DNA of 64,000 nucleotides from Wolfiporia cocos (Eukaryota; Basidiomycota; Agaricomycetes; Polyporales; Phaeolaceae), in contig JACCLO010000010.1 of assembly GCA_029448655.1 (NCBI GenBank), forward strand, positions 3,100,001-3,164,000. Reading direction: 5' to 3'. A program made the translations under genes and the position numbers. How positions within the stretch are numbered: the stretch's first letter is position 1; each line of letters opens with the position of its first letter. Below the pieces are notes generated by a model. It did not search any database. It saw only the letters and a program-made list of their open reading frames with translations, and had not been told where the DNA came from. Shown piece after piece: positions 1-9,950 of the stretch.

Positions 1-378
1 ATACAACTTGAGGTGTGCAGTTACTGCAGTGTCATTTCTGTGTGTTGACTTCAGTATACAATTTTACTTTCAGAAATCAAGAATCAGTGCACCATAGCCA
101 ATTTTCTGGCTGTACTATGTATATTCTGGTATATATCGAGTAGTAAGTACACTTTTGTTGCAGTTTCTGACATATAAAACTATAGTTAAGTCAATAATCA
201 CTTGATCGGTCCTGGACCGGTCCAGACCGGTCCTAGGACCGCTATAGGACCGCGGTCCTACTTGGGACCGGTCCTCAGTCCGGTCCCTCGTTGCCCATGG
301 CGGTCCGGTCCTGGTCCCGGTCCTCGGTCCTGCCCAATACATGCAAAAGACCGGACCGGACCGGACCTCACAACACTA
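1..378. mobile_element. hAT-like non-autonomous element, terminal part (runs off the window edge)
   Basis: The first ~240 bases are the reverse complement of the internal part of the complete copy at 32501-34115, and 205-366 is the same GGTCC/GGACC-rich subterminal array. The end reads GACCTCACAACACTA, matching the TIR of the complete copy (TAGTGTTGCGAGGTC read inward). The 8 bp after it (CCCCTGCT) would be the target duplication, but the other end lies outside the window. No coding sequence is seen. It interrupts the fold-back repeat that follows. Confidence 0.75.
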
Positions 379-602
379 CCCCTGCTGGTTTATTCCAACA
401 TAAATATAGTCGAAGGCTATGGGGCAGAGGTCGAGGGTTCAATCCCCCATGTGGTCATAAAACCTCACAGGTCATCCTCCGGGTTGTAATATTGGTAAAA
501 CCAGTACGGCCCAACGCCGCTACCCACTCACGTGGCTACTGCATAACTTGTGGGTAAATATAGCTTTCGACTATATTTATGTTGGAATAAACCAGCAGGG
601 GC
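379..602. repeat. Fold-back element with tRNA-like B-box
   Basis: About 42 bp at 379-420 is repeated in inverted orientation at 561-602 with one mismatch seen. Between the arms, GAGGGTTCAATCCCCC near 434-449 looks like a tRNA T-arm with an RNA polymerase III B-box. No full cloverleaf can be drawn, so this is a tRNA-derived or tRNA-like MITE/SINE rather than a tRNA gene. The hAT-like element to the left appears to have inserted into its left arm. Confidence 0.6.
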
Positions 603-656
603 ATACCACTACTCCACGGTGGAGTAGTGGTATGCCCCTGCTGGTTTATTCCAACA
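580..656. repeat. Perfect 38-bp palindrome
   Basis: Arms 580-617 and 619-656 are perfect reverse complements around a single base at 618. The arm sequence is the end of the fold-back element at 379-602, so this is two element ends joined head to head. It would extrude as a hairpin in single-stranded DNA or RNA. Confidence 0.85.
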
Positions 657-737
657 GTAGTCTCATTAGTACATTTGATGGAGATGGCCGGCAATTTGGA
701 TTCTACAGAATCAAGAATAATGTTACGGCCATCGATG

Positions 738-825
738 TTACCCGATTGGGAGTGGATTACACTGGGTGGGGAGTGGACGACACCCGATGGGGAGTCGATG
801 ACACTCGATTGGAAGTCAATCAAAC
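738..825. repeat. Short tandem repeat, ~21-bp unit, about 4 copies
   Basis: Successive blocks of the form GGAGTGGA-GACAC-CGATGG repeat with a 21-22 bp period and a few substitutions each. The run lies directly before the 68-bp minisatellite. No coding role is apparent. Confidence 0.6.
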
Positions 826-845
826 CACTACCGGGCAACATAGGT

Positions 846-1660
846 ACCGCACTCTATGGATATGGAATTGCTTTTTGCTCACTCGGGTGAACTCGAACAA
901 GATACTCGACTACGTGAGTGCCGCACTCTATGGGACTGCTCCTGGCTCAATCATATTATATCAAACAAGTTACCCCGCGATGTGAGTGCTGCAGCTTACG
1001 GGATCGCTCTTACTCATTCAGACTATCTCGAACAAGTTACTCGGCGAGGTGAATGCTGCAGTTCATAGGATTACTCCTTGCTCACTCAGATCATCTAGGA
1101 CACAAAATGCGGAGACATGAGTACTGTGGTTTTACTGGGTTGCTCTTTGCTCACTTGGGTGATATAGAACAAGATACTCGACTACATGAGTGCCGCACTT
1201 TATGAGATTGCTCTTTGCTCACTCCGATCATCTCGAACAAGATGTTCAAGGATGTGAGTGCTGCGGTTTATGGGATTACTCTTTGCTTACTCCAATCATC
1301 CTGAACAAGATGGTCAAGAATGTGAGTGCTGTGGTTTATGGAATTGCTCTTTGCCCACTCTGATCATCTTGAACAAGAAACTTCGTGAGGTGAGTGCTGC
1401 GGTTTATGGGATTACTCCTTGCTCACTCCGATCATATCAGACAAGATCCCTGGCAAGGTGCGTGTTGCGGTTTATGGAATTGCTGTTACTCACTCCGATC
1501 ATCTTGAATAAGATGCTGGACGAGGTGAGTGCTGCGGATTATGGGACTGCACTTTGCTCACTCGTATTATCTCAAACAAGTTATTCATTCACGTGAGTGC
1601 TGCAGTTTATGGGATTGCTCTTTGCTACTCCAACCATCTCGAACAAGCCGCCCGTTCCGT
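846..1660. repeat. Minisatellite, 68-bp unit, about 12 diverged copies
   Basis: The landmark GTGAGTGCTG recurs at 914, 982, 1049, 1117, 1186, 1254, 1322, 1390, 1458, 1525 and 1593, so the spacing is 67-69 bp throughout. Each unit also holds TTTATGGGATTGCTCTTTGC and a CATCTCGAACAAG block. Several units are open in one frame or another, but frames change between units, so I do not call it coding. It ends about 150 bp before the F-box ORF at 1813. Confidence 0.85.
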
Positions 1661-1812
1661 GCTGGCTGTCAAGATCAGTGCTGGGCAGAAAGCATCGTTG
1701 GATCATCTATCAAATCAATGGTATCTGGTACGAGGGACCTGAAGGCCAATGAAAACAGTCTACAGTGGTTAGCTATTGGCACAGGATCCTCCGTCCCTTG
1801 CCGATATGTATC

Positions 1813-3265
1813 ATGGAGCGCATTCCCCTCAAGATTTATGACGTGATCATCAATAAATTGACCAAGGACGACGGACTCTCTGATGATGACTCGGGCAACA
1901 GATTTTACAACACGAGAGGTGCCCTATTCAACTGCACACTCGTGTGCAAGGCATGGCATGAATGGAGATTGACTTGTCTCTATTCTAAGATGAGACTGGA
2001 TCCACAGGTCTATCCCTCACTTGCCAAGCTACTCATGACCAATGATTCTACCTCGGCATCCTGGCTACACTCGGTCACCCGGAGACTAGCAATAATTGAT
2101 CCACAGAATCCAAAGGAATCCTTCCTTCAACTTGTTCCATGCACTCTGGGACCACACATGCCGCTGCTCGCAGAGCTGACAGTGTCCTGCATGGACTCCG
2201 ATCCCCACTACTCAATCCAACTGGAGAATAGCTTCTTTCTGCTCTTTCCCCTAATTGGACAGGATGTTACCCACTTGACATTGAGCCATACCAAGTGGGA
2301 TAACCAGAGAGATTTCCATCGGCTCTCGGGCTGCTTCCCCAATCTCGTTCAATTCCATTTACAACATCAAATGATGCACAAAGATCCGCACATTTCAACC
2401 TTACCTGTTACATTGATTAGATCTTGCTTGAAGACTCTCGAAGTCGGATTTGATGCTACAAGAGAGGACCATTCATGTGTATATCTACTCAACTCTTCAG
2501 TGCTATGGATCAAGAGCAGAAAATCTCTACTTCATGCCATGAAGCTCAAATCATGTCACACACAGAAGGTGACTTGAGAGCAGCATACTCCTGGCTCCTA
2601 CAATGTGTGGATTCAACTGTAGAGCATTTGGAGATACCTTGGCAGATTGGTTTGTCCTTCTTGTCACAGACATAATTGACACTGACATTGTGGTGTATAG
2701 GAGAAGCAAACAATTTCTCCAAATATTTGAATCTGCAGACATATGGTTATGTTCACAGATTTGCTCCCCGAGTATCTGTAACATCATCATGAGGATCAAC
2801 TTGGGCTACAAGTAAGACCACAAACAGGTCTCAAATTTACTCAACAATGAGAAGATGTCCATTGTGAGGTCAATCAAGGCAATCCCATCCAACCCATCTT
2901 TGCAGGGATTGGAGCGGTTTGAGCTTGAATTTTTGCAGGACCGAGCGATCGGTCACTTCAATAGGCCAGAGACTGCCAGTCAGGACTCGGAAATTGCGAC
3001 CCGCTACAAAAAGCGCTTTCCGGATTGGCACAAACGGGGAGCTCTGGTAGTGAAGTTGAATGTTGGCTACGGCAATGGAAATGAGCGTGTGTTCTCCGGA
3101 AACGCGTATGTACTTCATGTCTTCGCCAGGGACACTCAATCGCTCAATTGTCATCTTGTAGGTGATGAACACGTTCTACACTACTTGAGAGACGATCGTC
3201 AATTCAGGCCCTGGACCGTACTAGCATCTTCCAATATTTGGAAGTGTTTCGCCGTGGCATTGTAG
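1813..3265 (+). pseudogene. F-box/LRR-like protein gene, apparently broken
   Basis: From the first ATG at 1813 an ORF encodes MERIPLKIYDVIINKL followed about 40 residues later by LVCKAWHEW, the usual spacing of an F-box, the motif that binds Skp1 in SCF ubiquitin ligases. The leucine-rich remainder runs to a stop at 2575-2577. A better continuation (residues AYSWLLQCVDSTVEHLEIPW) lies in another frame at about 2570-2670, and a third stretch, open at 2855-3265, has the SLQGLERFELEFL pattern typical of the C-terminal part of such proteins. No convincing intron set joins them, so I infer frameshift decay; unrecognised introns remain possible. It is not closely related to the three F-box copies further right. 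Confidence 0.6.
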
Positions 3266-4913
3266 GTGTCTAGGATCGAGTTAATAGTGCGCCGACGAGA
3301 CGGCTATTCATCGTGATAGCTCATAGGTTCTTATGACCCGTTACTTCGCTCTCATACGACCTGGTCTTGTTTCTGCAAGATCATCCTTGCATTCCGTGCC
3401 CTTCATCGTGTCCCATGTCTCCGTCATGTATTCATAGCTTTAGGACTGCTGCGCTCCCCATCGTACACGCGTATACGTACCTACTTCGCGTTGTTGACCG
3501 ATCAGAATTCCGCTCGTGCTTCTTGAGATTATCGTATGCAGATGGAACGTCCTTTAGGTTAGTTATACTGATAACATTCCGTCGAACCTCGTCCGATGGA
3601 GAGTTCGATTTCGTGCTGAAGAGATTTCATCGTGATGCGATCTCCAACAGTCTTTGTATACCGAGTCTTCGGCCGCCGAAGGTTCGCTTCCAAACACTGC
3701 ATGAATGGACAAAAAGGCGACAATCCCAGGTGGTCGAATCATATGCCGTCCATTTGTCAGTCGACTCGCTATTCCTCTCCATCGTTTTGGATGCACCACG
3801 GTATTATCTCAGTAGGGAACATTGCGCAACAGTACAACACGAGAATAGCGATACTGCATTCAAGAACGCCTGCACTACCTAACAGATTTTATCTCCAAGA
3901 ACATACCCAGCTATGGCACGCGTGCCATTACCAACCGTGTATCAGCTTGCGTTCTTGTCCCAAGCTCTCGTATCTCATCCTTAATAGACGTGCGTGCGCA
4001 ATGCCACGGATGAATCGCCGGCACTTGTGTACAAACGAACATTGTGCATTGTGGTGTAAGTGATGGTGACTTGTAGAACAGTCTTGCAGACGAGGGGTAT
4101 GATCACCCACACCTAGGTCCGAGTACAGCGCGGCCATAATCAGTGTTATCGTCTTACATATCAAGTTGTGATGCGTCGTATCATGTACGCTGCATTGTCA
4201 TTGCCGCTGGTGCACAATCTCCGTCAGCTGTTATAACAGTTGAATACTCGAACACCGAACGAACGCGCACCTCAAGCCAACCTTGACATGCGAGCCTTGA
4301 CACTAAGGCATGAACTCGATGCAGTCGATCCGGACGACACGTTCGACATGGACATTGGTCGGTACTCGCCATCCGCTTACGCCGTAAGTGTTCGTTGAAC
4401 GCCCAACCATCTGCGTGCCAGCCGATATCGCCTATAATAGAGTGCATGCCCAATGCGACCTCCCACGCCGAACTGTAGACACCTTCGGATATTGGCTGAG
4501 GGAAAGGGGCAGGGCCAGCCGCATGCAGGTATACGGAGACGGCGCGGGGTGCTGCGGGGAAGGAGGACGCGGTCAGCTCGGGAGAGATGGGGACGCGACG
4601 GAATGGGCGGGGCGCTTGACGCACGCTTGCCATCTGTGCCCCATCGAGTCGCTTGCTAGTCTATCATATAACAGGGACGGACGGCCGCTGTACGTGTTAT
4701 CGAAATCGAAGCGTGCTTCCGTACAACGGAAGGCACCGTGGCCGTCAACAGCAGCGATCGACGCGTCTCGTGTGACCCTGCAAAGCGCCAACTGACCTGG
4801 TCCAGCTGATCTATATGCGAATGAACGCGGACAAGAGGACGGACTTTCCGTCGAGCGCGCACACAAAGCAGTCTCGGATCCCCTGGTAGTACGCATGCGG
4901 GCAGTGTCGTCCA
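3266..4913. other. No gene recognised
   Basis: Several open frames exist (for example 3367-3882 plus and 4181-4633 minus), but none has a recognisable motif, a sensible start, or an amino-acid composition unlike a chance frame. Base composition is mixed, moderately GC-rich after 4300. No repeat shared with the rest of the window was seen. Confidence 0.5.
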
Positions 4914-6105
4914 TCAAATCGCCAGCGGGTCGGTCACGCGCGCGTCAGCAAGCGGCAACGGCAGCAACAGGAGCGCGTCCGCCATGCCCTTGAGGCATCC
5001 TCTGACCGTGATGGCAGTCCCGCCGTCGACACGCCACACCATGTACGGGCGCGTTTGGGCGCGCCTCGTTGGCTGAGAATGAACTCACATGTGGCCTTGC
5101 GCACCTCCTGTTCGTCGGGAACCTTGCCCTCGCGGTCTGCGCCATCGGCGGGCAGCGGGAAGACGAATGTGCTCGCGCATGCGCCGGGGTTGAAACACGC
5201 CACGATGGGCGTCAAACAGGTGTTGATGGCGGGCATGAGGAAGAAGGCGAGGAGCAGGGGCCCGAAGAGCGCAGGCGTGGCGGACGCGAGCGGAATGAGC
5301 GCGGCGTGGAGCTCGGGAAGGCGCGCCTGCGGGAGGTATTTTAGGACGATGAAGTCATGTGAAGTGCATACAAACGAAAGCGTTTGGCCTGATTAGAGAG
5401 AGTCAATGCAAAAGCCTAGAGAACAGACCTGGCAGACCCTGAACAGAAGTAGGCGCGGCGCCACACCCAACAGGAGGCTCAGGAGGCTGGGAAGGGTGTT
5501 AGCATTAGGTAGGGGAATGTGAGGTCCTGAGCCTACTCTGCAACGTCGATTTTGGAGAGATAAGCGACGTACACATGCAACGGGCCGAGGCGGATTGTGA
5601 GGAATATGTCAGGGCGCGGTGTCGTCGGGGCGGCTTTGCGGGACGGAGATACATCTTGACGCTCGCTTTGTCCTCAAGTACCTGTTGGAGGAGTACGGTG
5701 GACTCTAGCTAGAAATCTGCAATGAGGTTCGGGCCGTAGGACACGCAGGGGAGGAGCATATATGCATGGACCTGTACAACTCGCTGTCTTCACTGGTCGA
5801 AGGCTGTGCGAGGGCAAGAAAGTCGAGGTCGGTGCTCCAGGAGAGCAGATCGCTGATCACCCCTTCTGCACCGGACAGACGTGGGCGCGGTGTGCGCGGC
5901 GAGGGAGGGATTCACTTTTAGATCTTGTTGCCGCCGAGGACAAGGTTGGAGAGGATCTGGGCGAGCGCTGCTATCATCTTGGGTAGGCCAATCGGGTCCA
6001 TTTCAAACTCGCCGGCTGCAACACCGCATACGACTTCGAGAAAGGCAGCACAAGGACAGGATCAAGAACAAGAACCCACTTGCGCACTCGTTCAACGAGT
6101 GCCAT
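4914..6105 (-). pseudogene. Unrecognised multi-exon membrane-protein gene, probably decayed
   Basis: The minus strand holds a series of protein-like blocks in the right order: a start at 6105 (MALVERVRKWVLVLDP), DPIGLPKMIAALAQILSNLV near 5999-5920, SDLLSWSTDLDFLALAQ near 5855-5800, GPNLIADF near 5715, TPRPDIFLTIRLGPLHVYVA near 5600, a hydrophobic exon LLSLLLGVAPRLLLF, a long exon 5340-5050 with PALFGPLLLAFFLMPAINT and a Cys-rich stretch, and an end TAITVRGCLKGMADALLLL stopping at 4914-4916. Splice-like GT and AG ends fit several junctions. However, the frame does not carry over between the first two blocks, and GPNLIADF runs into a stop. I read it as a recently decayed gene for an integral membrane protein. 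I do not recognise the family. Confidence 0.5.
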
Positions 6106-6249
6106 ATCGAGTAGTTCAAGGCTGGCTTGGGATCAGAGTAACGTTCAGCCTCGTGCATCTCTCTCACTGCGACTTGACTGATGCGTACAGCACACTTCAG
6201 TGTACTTGTGCAGATTGGCTTAGACGCCAGGCGTGCGCGCGCTACGATG

Positions 6250-6425
6250 CGCATTGTGATGAGAGTGATATAGGCAGTACGCGGATGCCGCACCGACAAT
6301 ACACGATAGGGGACGATGGTCAATGACGAATGTGCCCTATAGCGTACACAACGCGTGTTTGGTATGTATGCTTCTGTACCTTGTAATGAGCCAGATGGAC
6401 GACACTGGTCGTGCGTGCGCGTGGT
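6250..6425. repeat. Dispersed repeat R1, copy 1
   Basis: Shares the block GCGGATGC, a stretch ending in CCTATAG, then ACCTTGTAATGAGC-AGAT-GACGACACT and a GTGCGTGCGCG run with 9800-9950 and 16070-16215. The function is unknown. The other two copies sit upstream of F-box sequences. Confidence 0.6.
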
Positions 6426-6739
6426 GACCAGCTGTGCTGGACGTAGGCTGGGGCGACTCAATGGCATCAGTCGGAGGTCGAATGCTTGATTTGAACTTAC
6501 CGGAGTCCTTTCGACGCGCTCGCGTGACTGATGCGTCCGCGCCACAGCGATCGCATGTACCCGCCTTTATGATGTCGACTTCATTTCGACTACCACAGGC
6601 GCATCCCGCGCTGTTGAATCCTGCCATTGGCTCCAGCGGATGGCTGTCGGCTCTCTCACAATTGGAGTGTCAGATCTCGCGACCTCACGAGTCGTCATGG
6701 CATGATCTGATTAACGGATCAGATCTCGACTAGTCTTAA

Positions 6740-6917
6740 TGTGTTGGACAAGCATAGCGAGATTCCAGATGACACCTGCAGGAGATGCAGTTTAAGATTG
6801 ATGTGAACAACGACGGTCATCTATCAATGGTTACTTACCTTTATCGGGAAAGGGATAAGGTATACCCTGCAATCGGAACGCTCTCCTTCGAGGATACACG
6901 CATCGACTCCGTAGAGT
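6740..6917 (+). pseudogene. Coding remnant homologous to 22670-22935, left part
   Basis: The stretch GCAG-TTTAAGATTGATGTGAAC to GAGGATACACGCATCGACTCCG aligns with 22680-22830, and the homology resumes after the 700-bp insertion (7618-7740 against 22830-22930). The + frame reads MQFKIDVNNDGHLSMVTYLY, the counterpart of MHFRIDVDKDSRQSIFQCLF. This is probably the tail of an F-box/LRR-type protein, but the family is uncertain. Confidence 0.5.
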
Positions 6918-7038
6918 TTCAGTCAATTATCTTAATCTGCCAACTGCCCTTCGCTCAAGAAATCGCAGTTGCGAGCTAGGTTTGCACGCAGATTAATCTG
7001 CTAACTGCGGCAGATTAATCTACTGTGACAATAAAATG

Positions 7039-7123
7039 GCACATCCCGGATTCGAACCAAGGACCTTAGCACAGATGAGAATAACAGCATCGCAGCATAT
7101 GTTAGCCAACTGAGCTACAGTGC
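7039..7123 (-). other. tRNA-like sequence (left head of fold-back element)
   Basis: Read on the minus strand it has TAGCTCAGTTGGCTAA (A-box) and GGTTCGAATCC (B-box) 85 nt apart, and GCAC at the 5' end pairs with GTGC at the 3' end. The anticodon arm does not pair well and the lower acceptor stem mismatches, so I do not call a functional tRNA. Confidence 0.6.
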
Positions 7124-7411
7124 AACTGGTGTCTGCCCCATTTTAAGCAATATATAGAGTATTTTGTAACTTCATTTTCGCTTTAACATCTTCCATAACA
7201 CCAATACAAATGAATCTGCCTCTAAAGACCTGTGATTCCAGTGTATCCAGCTTTCCCATGGTGAGTTGCTCCAGGTCAAGCATGGTAAATCAAGCTACCA
7301 CTATCATTGATTTCTGTATGCTTGTTGGAGCAGTTAGTTGCCTTGATGATTTGCGAAAATTGTGTGTAAGATTTGCGTTATATATATTTTAATTGGTTAA
7401 TTGTACCTGTT

Positions 7412-7497
7412 GCCACAATGGCTCAGTCGGCTAATTATGCTGCGCTGCTGTTATTCTCATCTGCACTAAGGTCCCTGGTTCGAATCCGGGATGTGCC
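7412..7497 (+). other. tRNA-like sequence (right head of fold-back element)
   Basis: GGCTCAGTCGGCTAA is followed about 45 nt later by CCTGGTTCGAATCCGGG and GTGCCA. It differs from the left head by several substitutions. The acceptor and anticodon stems are degenerate. A and B boxes suggest past RNA polymerase III transcription, as in a SINE. Confidence 0.6.
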
Positions 7498-7830
7498 ATT
7501 TTATTGTCACAGTAGATTAATCTGCCGCAGTTAGCAGATTAATCTGCGTGCAAACCTAGCTCGCAACTGCGATTTCTTGAGCGAAGGGCAGTTGGCAGAT
7601 TAAGATAATTGACTGAAGTCCCTCCGACTCCGGTTCGCGTTTCACGCAAGATTCAGCAGACCGGCCTACTCGCGGCGAGACGGGGAGAATACTCTGTGCG
7701 AGTTGAGCGCTGACGAAGAGAAGGCGAGCTAGCCTGCACGCGAATACCACGAGATTGAATTGGGAGCTCAACGAGGAAGCGGAGCGAGCGACTTGAGGTC
7801 GGAGGCCCTGGGCAACTCCCTCAAGGGTTT

Positions 7831-7940
7831 GTCCGGATTTAGCGTATTTGAGGACCTCAAACTGGTCTCTTTTCTGTCCGTTTTAGCGTATTTGAGGTGC
7901 TGAAAACCAGGAGGTCTGTCCGACTTAGCGTATTTGATGG
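7831..7940. repeat. Three direct repeats of GTCCG-TTAGCGTATTTGA
   Basis: Copies begin at 7831, 7876 and 7918 (spacing 45 and 42 bp), each with GTCCG, two to four variable bases, then TTAGCGTATTTGA. The function is unknown. The stretch from here to 8600 holds no recognisable gene. Confidence 0.6.
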
Positions 7941-8599
7941 CTCCGGTAATGACCGCTGCAAGATATTGCATGACTTGGTACTTAACAATATAGGCTACCT
8001 CTGCTGTACTTACGCCACGTTTAAGCATTGTTCAACGATTGCGACCGGGTGGGACTCCACTGTGTCGGCCCGGGCTTGCGAGCTCGCCCAGGACGCGACA
8101 AATGCTCTGTGACTTAGTGTGACATGCGTGATGTCGTGACACCTCTGTCCGAAATTGCGTGGTTAATGTCCCACACGGTTTGCATCTAAGTACTAAAGGG
8201 CCGTGGAAGAAAACCATGTGGTTCTCGCGTGGCAACCGTGCGTTCATTGGCCCGTAGGGCGCGCGCCACCACCCCCGTGCCATTTCCCACGGACAGCGCC
8301 TACAACGCGCGCGCGGCGTTTGACCGTGTTTCGCGCGTCCTCCCTGTGCAGTGCCACGGGGATGTTGTAACGTAAATGGCCTATACTGTAGATACCTGCT
8401 AGAAAATTTAAGAGTAACCGGGAGGTTTATGAGGCACCACAAGTGAAGCGACGACGACACCGAGCATCAGCGAGGTGTCGGAAGTGGCTGAGCAAGGTGC
8501 AGCAGGGTGATCACACACCCTGGGGGTTGGGTGGACTCGCATTGCCATACAATATGTTTTTCTCTTATTCTATTAGTTAGCGGGTAATTAAACTCGTGA

Positions 8600-9401
8600 C
8601 CTTTGAAACTCCGCGGTGGCTGAAGCGCAGAGGAATTGGCGCGGCGCTTCAGTGTTTCAGCTGCTGGTGCGACACGAAGTCTTCAATACCCGGGCGCTTC
8701 AGCGACGCACGGCCTTAAAGCGACACGATGGGAACCTCGGAGTGGTTCTGACCATGTATTACGGGAGCATGCCATGTATAACATCATAGAGATAGTGTTG
8801 AGATGTAACAACTTATACAGGAGGGGGTACAGTCAATTAATGTATCTGTACCCGATCACATTGATGGACTGATGCTGGCGGCGACGACCGCGCGTGTTCG
8901 TGACTGGCATAGTCCGGCAATTGACGTGGGTGTCGATGTCTTCAGTCCACTGGACCTGGACCGCGGCGACTACGACTTGAAGTGTGCGCTCAAGCTCAGC
9001 TTCATTGTCCTCCTCATCTTCATCAGCCTTTCGTTTTTCCCGCCTCCTCTTCTTGATGCGATTTCGACATTCTGCAGTAAGCTCGCCTTTCTTCTCATAT
9101 GCGGAATCCTTCTTGTGGACGGCGAAATCAATATTGAGTGGCTTCTTCGCGTGACATTCAAAACAGGTGTCAGCGTGCCGTGAACGTTGCAGACACGCAG
9201 AGTTACTCGTTTCTGAACGTCTTTGCTTGTGGGCCTTACATATGTGCTAACATATTCTACTTATCATGAGAATAGAGTTGACATGAGTAGCTCTCCCGTC
9301 GACAAACCATTGCATCACTTATCTGTAAGCTTCAAGTGCTTAAAACGACGTGCCGACCCCAGCCACCCTCCTGCGCTTCAGCCACCGCGGAGTTTCAAAG
9401 G
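8600..9401 (-). mobile_element. TIR DNA element, ~800 bp, internally deleted or degenerate
   Basis: About 31 bp at 8600-8631 (CCTTTGAAACTCCGCGG then TGGCTGAAGCGCAG) is present as its reverse complement at 9370-9401. GCGCTTCAG recurs several times just inside the ends. A minus-strand coding remnant lies between. No convincing target duplication was found next to the ends, so the superfamily is not assigned. Confidence 0.65.
8940..9230 (-). pseudogene. Cys-rich, Lys/Arg-rich coding remnant inside the TIR element
   Basis: One minus-strand frame reads HADTCFECHAKKPLNIDFA, then a CRNRIKKRRREKRK stretch about 35 residues later, then an acidic run. Two CxxC-type pairs followed by a basic cluster resemble a small zinc-binding DNA-binding module, as at the N-terminus of a transposase. 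There is no start codon or full-length ORF. Assignment to a transposase rests only on its position between the TIRs. Confidence 0.4.
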
Positions 9402-9799
9402 CCATGCAAACCGTGTGAGCGAGCGTGTAACAGAAAACCCGCACATTTCACAGACAGCCGCATCATGCTGGCGTATGTGAGGATGGAATGGCATCGATAT
9501 CTGACCCTAATACAAAGGAGGAGATCTGCAGGCAGCTTCAGGCTCGCATCGGGGGCCAGAGATAGGTTGGTAGTTATACAGAACGCTGCATAAGGGGACA
9601 GTCACAGTACACCTGGAGCTTTGCATTCAGTATAGGGCAAGCATTTTTGTATGTTTCTCAGTGTTCTATCAGTAGTCGTTTGAAGGCTATCGTTGAAGGC
9701 GAGAATACCTGAAGGCGCCACGTGCGTCGGACCGTCATGACGTCAGAGGGGAGAAGCCAACTCGTGTGTATTTTGTCCATCGCCATCGCCAGTGCGGAA

Positions 9800-9950
9800 A
9801 TCAGGCGGACGATGCGGTGCGGATGCTCGGCGTGTCGACGAAGGTGTCCTATAGCTTAGCGTGTAATCGTACGTTTCTCTACCTTGTAATGAGCTAGATT
9901 GACGACACTCGGGCGTGCGCGCGCGCGTGTGGTTGGGCACACACTATCAA
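9800..9950. repeat. Dispersed repeat R1, copy 2 (upstream of an F-box gene)
   Basis: GATGCGGTGCGGATGCTCGG, a spacer ending CCTATAG, ACCTTGTAATGAGC and a GTGCGCGCGCG run match copies 1 and 3. About 780 bp separates it from the F-box start at 10732. Copy 3 has the same relation to the F-box relic at 16.3 kb, so R1 was duplicated together with the gene. Confidence 0.65.

Larger units (their letters stand above)
6918..7617. mobile_element. 700-bp fold-back element with two tRNA-like heads
   Basis: Starting TTCAGTCAATTATCTTAATC at 6918 and ending with its reverse complement at 7617, the two sides match over about 205 bp each (6918 to ~7123 and ~7412 to 7617). Each arm contains a tRNA-like sequence at its inner end, an ATTTTATTGTCACAG linker and a short palindromic AGATTAATCT tail, like two tRNA-derived SINEs joined head to head. 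The central ~290 bp is AT-rich and unmatched. CGACTCCG occurs within about 15 bp outside both ends and may mark the target duplication. The paralogous locus at 22.8 kb lacks the element. Confidence 0.8.

Noticed and set aside
846..1660. CRISPR-like array
   Set aside because: The whole 68-bp unit repeats, with no distinct spacers, and the host is a eukaryote.
3367..3882. 171-residue plus-strand ORF
   Set aside because: No ATG at its start, no motif, and an amino-acid composition like a random frame.
7039..7123. A functional tRNA gene on the minus strand
   Set aside because: A and B boxes and part of the acceptor stem are present, but the anticodon arm does not pair, and an inverted second copy shares the flanks. 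It fits a tRNA-derived repeat.
8600..8605. Target-site duplication for the 8600-9401 TIR element
   Set aside because: The bases outside the TIRs (GTGA on the left, CCATG on the right) do not match.
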